DNA from: Gnetum montanum
Lineage: Eukaryota > Streptophyta > Gnetopsida > Gnetales > Gnetaceae
DNA length: 63,597 nt
NCBI GenBank assembly: GCA_015680685.1
Contig: MNCI01037709.1
Span: 182,859 to 246,455, forward strand
Direction of reading: 5' to 3'
Made by a program: the position numbers and the translations under genes. Shown here in pieces: positions 12,725 through 24,100 of this stretch. Position 1 is the stretch's first letter; the number at the start of each line of letters is the position of its first letter. The notes under the pieces were generated by a model. That model saw only the letters and a list, made by a program, of their open reading frames with translations, did no database searches and was not told the origin of the DNA.

Positions 12725-13110
12725 ACTCATCTACTACGACATTAAACTAGCACAACTTATCTGCTACGATATTAAACTAGTATAGCTCATTAGCTACAAT
12801 GTTAAACTGGCATAGAGGTCTACTATGACATTAAACTAGCACAACTCGTCCTTAGGTCATGACATTAAATTGGCACAACATGTCTACTAAGACTATAAAC
12901 TAGTAGTCCACCATGACTTTAAACTAGTAGTCTGCCATGACTCTAAAGTGACCTAGCACGTCCACTAAGACATTAAACTAGCATAGAGTAGTTTGCTAAG
13001 ACTATCAACTAGCATAGCATGGTTTTCCAGGACCTTAAACTGGCCTCAACGATCTACCGAGATCTTAAACTAGTAGAGCCATGGTCTACCAAGACCTTAA
13101 ATTAGGTTCG
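12725..13110 (+). repeat. Minisatellite of imperfect 35-45 bp units after integrase of element A
   Basis: The core CTACNANGACATTAAACTAGCACA recurs about nine times with substitutions and small length changes, drifting to ACCAAGACCTTAAACTAG near the end. It follows the integrase frame directly. TAT elements often have such minisatellites in the untranslated 3' part. No coding potential. Confidence 0.7.
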
Positions 13111-14310
13111 TAGTCAATTGTTAATAACTTTTTTTCCATCCTTTTGTAAGCAAGCGAGCAAGCATACTACAACTCTCCTTCTACACCAAGAAAGCAAGCA
13201 TACTACAGTTCCAAAATATAGCACTTGCAATCTACATAACCTATGTAACTAATGTGGCCTTCTACATTCTGCCATCTACAGTCTATTTGCAATTTTGTAT
13301 TGTGTGGTTTTCTTGCCTTCTTGAAGTTGTGTTTGTAGGACAAAGCTCTGAGTGGTTATGTAAAGACACATCTCATCATAGCAACAAGTCATCACATCGC
13401 TCTGATGTGCATGATTGGACTAGTTAAACCTCTCAAGAGTGCATATCCCTATTATCTTGTTATAGCCTACTCACATCTACTCTTACATTCCAATACCCTC
13501 TCATTCCCCGCATAGCAAAGATTGCAAACCTTTTTTACGCCCATGTGTTGTGACCACATGGCATCCTCTTCACATCTTACATCAAATGTCAACTTCCCAA
13601 TGTAGACATAACATAAGTCATCCCATGGGAAGCCTTTGTCAGTTGATCAAAGCCTAGGCAGATATAACATAAGTCATCCCAGGGAGGAAACACCTGTTGT
13701 ACAGATGCCATGCAGTTTTATCAATGATGAACCAAAGCCCTTCTAGTGACATGCAACTCACTTGATGGAAAGAATTTCACTTCGCAGCAAGCATTTAGTA
13801 ACGTGTAGAGCCCAAAGAAGGTTCACCCCACCACAACAAAAAAAGGGGATGGGAAGCACATCATTAAGAAATTCAACAATAAACCAGTTTCACAACTAGC
13901 CCAGCCTTGAACCTACACCTTTATTCTCTCACAAGCACTCCAATAAGAGGTTAACATTTTCAAGGGTAAGCCACTCTGGTGCCATGATCACCATCAACCA
14001 TGATCACCATCAACCATGATGCCCTCACATCATAACATCCCCTTTGCATCTCATCTTTCCTTTTATCCTTAACACATTGCCTACATCTTTTACTCCCACT
14101 TCTCACTTACCATTTAGCATACCACTATCCACAACACTCTTGAGCACAATGCAACGACATTTGATCAGGTACCAAAGAGCAATGTTGGTGCCAAGTCTAT
14201 TTGTGGTGTTTTAATGTTCTTTGTCGACATCTCTCAGGTCACTCCTCTAGACATTAATAAAAAGAGGCCAATGAAACACCACCAAATCTAGACTATGGCA
14301 TCTTGATTGC
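13111..14310. other. Non-coding 3' region of element A
   Basis: No gene is visible on either strand. Short local duplications occur, for example the AGATATAACATAAGTCATCCCA segment at about 13605 and 13657 and the CATGATCACCATCAAC pair at about 13985-14010. The text is AT-rich and pyrimidine-rich and looks like the continuing untranslated 3' part of the TAT element. Confidence 0.4.
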
Positions 14311-15560
14311 AATTTTGGCTAAGTGTTGAGATTACGCTCTTCCCCAGATGGGAGCATAGTCAGCCTCTCATGGAGAGCATAGTCAACACAAATGCCACTT
14401 TTTGTAATTTTTCTAAGTGTTGAGACTACACTCTCTCCTAGATGGGAACGTAGTCAGCCTCTTGTGAAGAGCATAGTCAACACAAAGATCATGTTTTGCA
14501 ATTTTTCTAAGTGTTGAGATTACACTCGATCCTAGTTGAGAGCATAGTTAGCCTCTCATGAAGAGCATAGTCAACACAAAGGCTACTTTTTGCAATTTTT
14601 CTAAGTGTTAAGACTATGCCCTTCCCCAAATGTGACCATAGTCAACCTCTCATGGAGAGCATAATCAACATGAAGATCATTTTTGCACAGTTTTGACTAA
14701 GTGTTGAGACTACACTCAACCCCAAATGGAAGCATAGCTAGCCTCTCATGGAGAGTGTAGTCAACCTCTCGTGGAGAGCATAGTTAGCCTCTCGTACAAA
14801 GCGTAGTCAACATGAGGGCTAGTTTTTGCAAATTTTTTCGAAGTGTTGAGACTACGCTCTCTCCTAGATGGGAGCATATTCAGCCTCTCATAGGGAGCAT
14901 ATTCAGCCTCTCATAGGGAGCGTATTCAGCATGAAGACTAGTTATTTACAAATTTTTCTAAGTCTCGAGGCTACACTCAACCCCAGTTGAGAGTGTAGTC
15001 AACCTCTCATAGATAGCGTAGTTAGCAGGAAGAAAGGTTTTTGCAAATTTTCTCTAAGTCTCAAGACTACTCTCTCCACCAATCCAAAGCATAGTCAGCT
15101 TGCAGTGGAGAGCATAGTCAGCACATAGCCATTTTTTGCATTTTTTTTCCAAGTGTGGGACTACGCTCTCCCCCAATCTAGAGCATAGTTAAGTGTAGTC
15201 AACCAAAATAGTCTCTAGTGACTTCCACAACACAACAGTGCTCAATTTAACTCCAACATGCAATCAACCCACCTTTGACAAGCATAGTCAACAAAAATCT
15301 TTTCTTTTTGTATCTCGTTTCACCCCAAAATTGTAACTACACTTGATCCCATGCAAGAGCATGGATAGCATAGTCTCGTGGAGTGTAGCCTCTAAGTTTC
15401 ATTTTTCAGGTACCTTGAGATCTTCTTGGCACACACATGTAGTTGGCAACATAGTCATAGTCTCATAGTCTCACAGAGTCTGGCAGAGCACAACAAAGCA
15501 CAACATCATGAGCCCAGTGAAGAGCATAGTTGGGTGAGAGCATAGTCCCAACTGTCCCCT
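14310..15560 (+). repeat. Tandem array of about 120-bp units with paired GAGCATAGT boxes
   Basis: Units consist of TTTTTCTAAGTGTTGAGACTAC, then CTCTCTCCTAGATGGGAGCATAG, then CAGCCTCTCATGGAGAGCATAGTCAACA. They recur roughly every 110-130 bp, nine to ten times, with decay toward the right. Each unit carries two facing CTCTC..GAGAG half-sites, so each can form a hairpin. Related single boxes occur at 7430-8910 inside the same element. Confidence 0.7.
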
Positions 15561-15989
15561 CTACCATATGGTGGCCATCCCACATTTTTTGCTAACCCTA
15601 AAGTTATAAATATATGTGTCCTCAAAGTTCTCAGGGTGGGCAAATTGGCAAATTAAAAGGTCGGTAAAATCTAAGGAGCGTTTGGGAGAAAATCAAAAGC
15701 ATTTTGTTGAATCAAGGAGAGGCAAATTTGCAAACCACTACAAACCCCCAAAACCCAATAGAACACTGCAACTAATGATACACTGTGATGACCAACCCTA
15801 CAGACATAGACCCCCATAGCCCAATGGAACACTACAACCAACGATACACCATGGTAACCAACCCTGCAAACGCAAACACCTTGGTGGAATGCTAGTCTTT
15901 GTGGCTAGACACCTCAAAGACTGTAACTACATTGTCCACTGCATCGTTGTACACCGTGTACCTTCTAACCCCATTTGGGGTGGTGTTCC

Positions 15990-16043
<54 letters not shown>

Positions 16044-16380
16044 ATTTTTCACTCTTTACTTGCATTTTTCATTGTTTAACCTCATAGCCACATCTAAAAC
16101 TATGCTCAAGTGGTGGTCTACATACGTTGACACCACCCACTTCGCCAACACTCTTGACTACACTCGACCCCACTGACATCATTGACACTGTTAACACCAT
16201 AAACACCACCTGCACACTTAACATCGTTTTGCATTAGCATTGTGGCTAACCACGTTGCACCCCTGTTGCATCTGGTAAGTCCTTATTCAATTAGCCAAAC
16301 TGTCCAAGGTACCCCATCTCCACCTCTAGCAAGCCCTCACGTGAATTCAGAGTTAGGCTATGCACTTGTGGACCTTAGTG
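15561..16380. other. Non-coding end of element A: short duplication and (TC)n microsatellite
   Basis: A segment of about 65 bp (CCCAATAGAACACTGCAACTAATGATACAC and its second copy with TGGAACACTACAACCAACG) is duplicated between about 15745 and 15870. An uninterrupted (TC)n run of about 24 repeats fills 15993-16041. A TATA-like TATAAATATATG at about 15604 could belong to an LTR of element A, but I found no partner LTR. Open frames here are repeat artefacts. Confidence 0.5.
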
Positions 16381-16384
16381 TTCT

Positions 16385-16514
16385 AGCTACCAACATTTTC
16401 AGTCGCTACATGTATGATATGACTTTTAGGGTTTGTTCCAATGATTTTGAATAATTTTTCACTAAGTCCTAGATAGTGCACATAACAACAAAAGGTTCCT
16501 AACAACAACGCCAA
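16385..16514 (-). mobile_element. Primer-binding site and leader of Athila-like element F
   Basis: On the minus strand, immediately after the LTR end CTCATCA, comes TTGGCGTTGTTGTTAGGAAC (16513-16494). This is a decayed form of the tRNA-Asp type primer-binding site seen intact in element C. The following leader (GTGCACTATCTAGGACTTAG, then ATCATTGGAACAAACCC) matches the leaders of elements B and C. The element is cut soon after by element A. Confidence 0.65.
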
Positions 16515-17473
16515 TGATGAGTGACGAGGTACCCCTATGCCCAACCATACGAATCACAAGCGTTCACACGCAATCTGGTCAAATTCTACAAATCTTAAGT
16601 TCTTAAGTACATTGGTTCCAAGACGTGAAATCTAATCATGACAATTGTTGTCTTCTCAACTATACTTGTGGAGCTTAATTATATGGTTAAGTATAATTAA
16701 GGCACATGATCTTTATTATTTTATATTTTATTTATCTACAATTAACAATAGGTTGAAACTCATTTTATAATCAATTTAACTAACCTAATTGCTAATTAAT
16801 AATTTACCCTAACATAAGTATCCAATCCCACTTTCTGTGCACATCCTAAACACGTATAACGTTGTTGGGTTACCAAATGTTAAACGTTGCTAGGATTACC
16901 AAGAGTCATACGCATGCTCGAAGCGGTCGTACTTATGTGCTTAATTGATTACTATTTAATCTAGTTAGCTTACTTTAGCTTAATCACTTGGGAGCATTAA
17001 AGGAAATTACATAAAAAATTGAATGCATAAATAAAATATTTAAGCTAGCCAAGGTGTTGTAAGATTTGATCAGAAAACTCGTCTTTATTGCCACACACAC
17101 TGGCATGCTCAGGTACAACAATGCTTGAATAAAGATCCGTATACTCAATAACTCCTGGTGTGGGCACTTTTGAAAATATTCTAACTTTGGAGAAAAGAAA
17201 CTGCAAGAACTCTACTACACTATGACAAAAACTATATGGAAATCATGTGTCCAAGCGTTATATTTACAGGTCAGCACATACCTCGTGATATTGAATATTC
17301 GACATCGCATCTTGGGGCCCGATGTCAAGGCTCCGATATTATGTATTCGATATCAAAGCCAAGCAAAACATTGTTCATCAATCATCATTATGAAATGTTA
17401 TATATTTATATTTTTGGAATAAAAAGGACTATATTTATAATTTTTGAAAAGCCTGCACAATATTATTTTATCA
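16515..17473 (-). repeat. 5' LTR of element F (959 bp, minus strand)
   Basis: In plus-strand view it starts TGATGAGTGACGAGGTACCCC and ends TTATTTTATCA, the inverted form of the TGATGAG...CTCATCA LTR family. The middle shares the GGTTACCAA / GGATTACCAAG and CACTTTTGAAAATATTCTAAC blocks with the LTRs of B, D and H. A U3 stretch with GATATTGAATATTCGACATC and TATTCGATATC at about 17286-17356 is the decayed counterpart of the palindromic cassettes. The primer-binding site beside it shows that it is a 5' LTR. Confidence 0.75.
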
Positions 17474-17930
17474 CTCCCTAACATTTGTATTAAGGTGACC
17501 TAGAATTGAAGAAGGCACCTAACTCCCGATTCTTTCTTGTAGATTTTTTTTTAATATTTTAAAAAAATGAAAAACAAGATGATGAAGAAAAAAAAGGCCT
17601 AGGCAACTAAAAAAGATTTGAAGATATGACCTCAAGACTACAACATCATGAGCATGCCTATAATAAGATAAGGCACATTATTTATTCAATGTAGCTTCAT
17701 ATGGTAAGTTTAATTCTTAAGAAGGTACACTATTGAGAAGATTGACCTTTGAATTGTGCAATAATGCTCATGCACAAGAAGGTCATACTCCTCTAGCCAA
17801 CAAGTGTATAGGAGTAATTAGAAGACAAAATTGATCAAGTCTTCAATACCATGTGACACAACCAAAGAGACAGCTAGCATGGTGGAGTCATCAATATACA
17901 AGAAGATCTCCACAAATATTCTATTAATAG
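17474..17930. other. AT-rich intergenic sequence, nothing recognised
   Basis: No coding frame, RNA gene or repeat family was recognised. The sequence is A- and T-rich with homopolymer runs and lies between the F LTR and a tandem array. Confidence 0.5.
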
Positions 17931-19612
17931 TTTTATGATAATTATGTAAATGCATGACATGAAAATGAATAATGCATGCATCAAGAGGGTGAATAAAAAA
18001 AATTAGAATATTGTCACTAAGGAGGTGATTGTGAGGATAATGTCAACATTCAATAGGTGATGGGTGTCAAGCCCCAAAAAAATAAATATATTTTAAAAAT
18101 TCAAATACTAAATTAAGAATATAATGACATACTGAAAATGTGATCTTTTATTGCTTACCTCGATTTGGGTAAGGGTGTGCAACAACTCTTCATTTCTTAT
18201 GCATTCTTTTTTTATCTTATTATGGAATTTGATGTTTCATTACTTTAATATTTTTTATCCTCAATTTCTTCATCTCTCTTCCTACTTTCAATCCTTTCAA
18301 TTCTCAAGAGATATATATTTAACCTAGTATTGTGATAGAAATAGATGGTGTTGACATGAATATAATGCCAAAATAGTTTTCTTATAATTATGTAAATGCA
18401 TGACATGAAAATGAATAATGCATGCATCAAGAGGGTGAATAAAAAATAATTAGAATATTGTCACTAAGGAGGTGATGGTGAGGATAATGCCAACATTCAA
18501 TATGTGATGGGTGTCAAGCCCTAAAAAAATAAATATATTTAAAAATGCAAATACTAAATTAAGAATATAATGACACTATACGTATTCAAGGTACATATGA
18601 TATAAGACAATCTCAAAATAATGGGATAAGTATGGGGGATGATGAAGAATCTCTATAAACAAGGGATTGATCAAAGCTCATTTTAAGCATATAGTTATGG
18701 ACTCCATGTATAAATATTAAACAATGCTAATGAAAATGCGATGTTTTATCACTTACCCTAATTTGGGTGAGGGTGTGGAATAACTCCTCATTTCTTATGC
18801 ATTCTTTATCTTATTATGGAATTTGATGTTTGGTTATTTTAATATTTTTTTATCCTCTATTTCTTCATCTCTCTTCTTACTCTCAATCCTTTCAATTCTC
18901 AAAATATATATATTTAACCTAGTATTTTGATAGAAATGGATGGTGTTGACATGAATATAATGCCAAAATAGTTTTATGATAATTATGTAAATGCATGACA
19001 TGAAAATGAATAATGCATGCATTAAGAGGGTGAATAAAAAAATAATTAGAATATTTTCACTAAGGAAGTGATTATGAGGATAATGCCAACATCCAATATG
19101 TGACGGGTGTTAGGCCCCCAAAAAATAAATATATTTAAAAAATGCAAATACTAAATTAAGAATATATTGACACTATACCTATTCAAGGTACATATGATAT
19201 AAGACAATCTCAAAATAATGGGAGATGATGACGAATCTCTATAAACAAGGGATTGGTTGAAGCTCATTTTAAGCATATAGTTATGAACTCAATGTATAAA
19301 TATTAAACAATGCTAATGAAAATGTGATGTTTCATTGCTTACCCTGATTTGGTGTGGAATAACTCATTTCTTATACATTCTTTCTTTATCTTATTATGGA
19401 ATTTGATGTTTGGTTACTTTAATATTTTTTATTCTCTATTTCATATCTTTTTACTCTCAATCCTTCAATTCTCAAGAGATATATATTTAACCTAGCATTT
19501 TGATAACTTTAATATTTTTTATTCTCTATTTCATCTCTTTTTACTCTCAATCCTTCAATTCTCAAGAGATATATATTTAACCTAGCATTTTGATAAAAAT
19601 AGATGGTGTTGA
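17930..19612. repeat. Tandem array of about 590-bp units, three copies
   Basis: The segment ATAATTATGTAAATGCATGACATGAAAATGAATAATGCATG occurs at about 17936, 18382 and 18978, each time followed by AAGAGGGTGAATAAAAAA and the same downstream text. The distance between copies two and three is about 596 bp. Copy one is about 150 bp shorter because it lacks the ACTATACGTATTCAAGGTAC to ATTAAACAATGC segment. A shorter internal duplication of about 80 bp (ACTTTAATATTTTTTATTCTC...) sits at about 19425-19590. Minus-strand frames within it repeat with the unit and do not look like genes. Confidence 0.85.
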
Positions 19613-19774
19613 AACCCAAAAAAAAAAAAAGTATTATAGAAAAAATTTAGAGTAAATCATAGAAGAGCATTCAAGAAGGGTGAAACTTCAATAGAACATT
19701 AAAAAAATAGCCTAAAAATTTTGAGATGCCTTTTCAGGTTCTCTCTTTTATAATCAATCCTAAGAACCCTCAAC

Positions 19775-19990
19775 AATGAGCTATCAGCCTAATGGTAAGA
19801 CACTTGATTTGGAACCTCCAAGTTATGGGTTTGATTCCATAGGCAATGCTAAATTATAGAAATTCTAATTGGACTATATATCTTGAGGTGTACCTATGTT
19901 TCACTTGTTTCAGGTTCCAACACCCTCCAATCTTAAAAAGCCTCCCCTCCAAGGTAAGAAAAGGTTCAAACCTTACCCTCTTTTAGAATT
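19775..19990 (+). repeat. tRNA-derived SINE-like head
   Basis: GAGCTATCAGCCTAATGGTA resembles a tRNA gene 5' half with an RNA polymerase III A box, and GGTTTGATTCC at 19828-19838 fits a B box. The spacing of about 40 bp is that of a tRNA gene. The pairing of an acceptor stem is not preserved, so I read it as the 5' part of a SINE, with an unrelated tail, and not a functional tRNA. Confidence 0.5.
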
Positions 19991-20179
19991 GCCCTCTTGA
20001 CTTACTTCTAAAGGCTTCTTGTAAACAAAAAAAATATTTAAGGCCAAAGCTCAAGCATGAGCCATTGAATGATGTCACCTAAAGCTCATAAACGAAAACC
20101 ATTAGCCAAAGAATCTCTTCAATAAACCACATCAAACAGAAATTTCTAAATGACATAAACACCAAGGATATAGGAGCAA

Positions 20180-20580
20180 CTCCAAGCGTAAAGCAAAAAT
20201 CCTTCAACGTTAGCATAAAACTATGTACATATGAATTGCACCATGACCAAAAACTTCAATAAGGGAACAAATAAAAAAGAAATGGTTAAATGAATCCTCC
20301 ACAATAAAAAAGGACATCTAGGATCTAGAACACTCAAATGAAACAACAAATACCAGTAGGATCTAGAACACTCAAATGAAACAACAAATACCAGTTGGGA
20401 AACCTTGATAAATCACATGCCATAAAAATACTTAATTTTTTAAGGAATGGAATTATGGTAGACATTTCATAGATAATTGAACCTTGGCCAAATACCAATA
20501 TTAAAACTAATAATAGTATCAGAAAAGCTTGGATTAAAATGAAAAAACTCAATCGTAGTTGATTCTTCAAAACTCAAGAA
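20180..20580 (-). pseudogene. LINE-like zinc-binding (zf-RVT) domain remnant
   Basis: On the minus strand the frames read FLWHVIYQGFPTG near 20430-20390 and VEDSFNHFFFICSL near 20310-20270. This matches the pattern of the C-terminal zinc-binding region of plant LINE reverse transcriptases (FLWR..hx.lPTG...CPFC..EDS.H.FF.CP). A perfect 38-bp tandem duplication (copies from 20321 and 20359) disrupts the stretch between them. The assignment rests on short motifs only. Confidence 0.4.
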
Positions 20581-21187
20581 AACCATTATTAAAATCTTAG
20601 ATACTTTAAGTTATGTTTAACCTTTTTGCCATAAATACTAGGATCGAATACGTAACGTATACATTATATTGGTGGCAAATATTCCCAACAAAGTACACCT
20701 CGTACATAACTAGTTCTCCATAGTTTGCTGTAGTAAATACATGTGTGTGAACTGGAGTCCATGCCTACTCCATCGCCTTTAGAGTTTTTTTTTTTTTTTC
20801 AAAGAAAAACAAATGGTGTTCAGAAATATTAATTTTTAGGGCGTATCCTTTCAGCAGATAAAAAGAACCACAAGGGACTCCAGACCAAAGGAACAAAAAC
20901 ACAGGAATATAACATATATTCAAAAATTATTATACCGATCTATTTGCAACACACTCTATGGTAACCGCTTCAAATATACAGCTAAATACTACACAGGTAA
21001 TAATCAATTTGTATGAATAATTCATCGAGTTTAAACAAAGGCCATGCAATTTTTCGAAGCTTATTCCAGAATCAGAAAGTCTGCATTCACACAAACTATG
21101 GCACTGGCTTGAAAAACTCTGACTATTTACGTGAAACTGAGCTATATCTAACAAATATGCCAACTAGTTAATAAGTGTCCATGCTAA

Positions 21188-24100
21188 TTAACATACGCCT
21201 CGAAGAGCTCTAGCATGGAGTTCAATGTGCTCGTCTATAAAGGTTGCAATGAAAAAGTAGGAATGATCATATCCAGCTTGTAACCGCAAATTCACAGGAA
21301 TATTAGCTGCTTTGCATGCTTCCTCGAATTTACGAGGCATCAATTGCTTATCAAGAAATGCATCTTTGTCACCCTGAAATTCAATCAAAATGGAAACCAT
21401 TAGAGAAATTCTCAAATTTCAGAGTTCCCAAAAGGAGTCAGATCCTTTTAACACACACAAAATGCTTCTGCAACGTACTGTTGCAACAAAGACAAGGCAA
21501 GGAAAATTAACCGTGATTTCATCATTACTGAAGAACGATCAACAAAGTCGCAAAAAATACAACACTGCCCTCTTGGATCTGACGGAAATTAATATAAAAG
21601 ACTCAATTTCCAATCACTAAGATAAGCTATTTCTATTGCCTAGTTCAATATATACATAACAAAACTGGGCAAATAGAGGACTCGCCTATTGATTTAAGGT
21701 ATCGTATGGAGTATGTACAATGTGATACGCATTTTACCCCATGACACAAAAAAGGAAACTACTACAAAATATTTATCTGCCCAGGCATCTTGAGCTTAAA
21801 TCTGCTTATGGCAGAATTCACCAATGGTCCTCGTAATTTCACCTTGGGCTATAGTTAAGAATCAGCTTGCAGCATATATTTTGCTCCCAGAAGAGTTTAA
21901 GTTTACTTTGGCTTCCCCCCTGCCTAGAATGTTTGTGCAAAGTTTATTAATTCCCAGTACCAGTCCCTTGTCACCTACGCTATTACTCTGTGTTGAGAAA
22001 CTCTTAATTGCAGCCATGTCTGCTCTAGCTCGGCCTCAAAATTCTGATATTCTTTCTTTAGTTTTATCCCAGAATTTACTAGCAATGTATGAAAACTTTA
22101 CCCTTTCAAAGTACACATTTGAGGCATTTGACTTCAAATTTAATATCTTCTTTTCTGCTTTATATCCCAAAATGAATTAATTCTCTAATAAAGTTAATTT
22201 TTAAATTCTAACAGGCAGTTCTTGTCAACAAACTCCTAAAGGTTTTCGACATTTCATATCAAGTGTCTTGATATCCCCTCCAAGACTCTTTGTTGGGTCT
22301 TGAAAGTTGGCCATTCTAGCTTCAGTATGCCAGCCTCCACATGAAGGGACTATACATTTAAGCTTCCAAAATTTGCCTGTATTTATATAATCCAGCCCTC
22401 CATCTCTCATTACCAAATTTATCGAATTATTCTTCAATTCTTTTCAATCCTTGTAACTATGCTTCCAGTTGTTTTTCCTTCATCAGATGTTCAATCCACA
22501 TTGCCATCCTTTTGCATTGGTCTCCATGACCCCCTTTTTTGAACTTGAGCCTCTCTCTTAGATGCATCTAAATCTGAGACTGTAGATTTGAATTTTGTCA
22601 CTCTACCATTTACAAATCTTTATCTGCATTAATTATATCTATAGTCGGAAGACTGAGGATTTCATTAACAAACAAAACAAATGATCATTAAAGATGTTAC
22701 GGTTTAAGTACAAAATGGGGACGTGGATCCATTAACTACTTATTTTAACATGCGATTAAACAAATGGTAAAAGCTCCATTCTCAACAATTAACTATGCTC
22801 CGTTTTTGCTATTGGCTTAACAGAATAAAGAGGGATTGTTTTATACACCTAACTTTCTGTTTTGTTTATCCTGCCGATAAAACGAATAATGTTGCAGAAA
22901 AGATATTTGATGTTTTGACATTATGAGGGATTCACTATATGCTGCTGGAGGATTAAGGCTGAAAGCAGATAAAACCTGCAAAATCAACCAGGCTGTTTGG
23001 GTTCCATTTAAACTTGTATATTTTATCCCAGCCCAAGTTTCGTTACTACAAAGTGAGCAACCAATTGTTGCAATACTAGAATTTGTAGGCAGAGCACCTA
23101 GTTTATACCACCAACAGTATCTGGACCAGGGATCAACTTCAAAGAACTAGATCTCTTAATTTTAATTTTTACAGTTTCCCTTCTTTTGCAAAATAATTTT
23201 TTTTTTTTCAATTTATCTTTTTAACTGAAACTAAAACTATTTTTGTTAGGCCCTGGACCCTAGGGATCTGTCCAACAAGTTACATTTCAATCATAACCTT
23301 TTTTTCGGTGCACAACACCAGCATATCTCAGCATTAACCCATTGATATCAAAACTATGACTTGTAGGATGCAAGTCATATGCCTTGATATACCAAAATAT
23401 TTACTAAGGTTCATGTTATTTTACAGATTTTGGATACAGCTGGTATCAAACCTGCAACTCCAAGTTGACAAGCTAAGCCCTTATTGTCAGGACTTTGGAA
23501 GAAAGTGAACATCAGTATTTTTCCTTACATTTTTTGTTAGCATGAGTTTAGAAAGAAAGAACTTTGTGATCAGGCTGTGCCTTTGATATAACTGAAACCC
23601 TTTAGATCAGCTTGTTTTACCAATTACAAAAGCTGGGGGTGTCAGACCTGAAAATAAATTCAAACTTTGTTTAAAAACAAGCAGAGAAATACAACATGGG
23701 GAAACAACAAAACAACAATGATCTCATATGAAACATGAGTCGTTGTACCATTGCTTTTTAAAAGCATAAAGAAAGAAAAACGGCAGCATGAAGTTGCACC
23801 TTCCATTGAAAAGCTTTATACAGATTTAAAAGCGATGATAATGAACAAGAAAAACACGTATATGATACAAATACCACTTACAAAGCTCAACGGTTTCCTA
23901 CAACAAATAAGATAACTTATTTAAGTAAACAATTATTACAGTAAGCACATAATTATTATGTAAAATAGTGAAATTCAGAGGAAAAAGGTATGCTTATTTA
24001 TGTTGAGGATATCAGGACCTGGGTTCAAGCCTGAGAACAGCCACTTGAAAGAGGTTAGGCTTTTACTCATCTACTGCCTCCCAGGACCCCAGCTTTGCAA

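Larger units (their letters stand above)
1157..16380 (+). mobile_element. Decayed TAT-lineage Ty3/gypsy retrotransposon (element A)
   Basis: The plus-strand domain order is gag, protease, RT-RNase H, archaeal-type RNase H, integrase, then a long non-coding 3' region with tandem repeats. The second RNase H is the hallmark of the TAT/Ogre clade. All reading frames carry many stops and frameshifts, so it is dead. No LTR could be recognised: the 5' side is cut by G, and the 3' boundary lies somewhere before the leader of element F at about 16.39 kb. Two large stretches between protease and RT are not explained by the usual TAT layout. Confidence 0.6.

Noticed and set aside
15889-16176. Plus-strand frames with a long Leu-Ser run
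   Set aside because: The run is the translation of the (TC)n microsatellite at 15993-16041, not a protein.
19776-19850. Possible functional tRNA gene
   Set aside because: A- and B-box-like motifs are present but acceptor and anticodon stems do not pair; read as a SINE head.
21824-22180. Plus-strand open frame of 118 codons in SFGH intron 6
   Set aside because: No recognisable domain, antisense to a well-supported intron, composition like the surrounding AT-rich intron; chance open frame.
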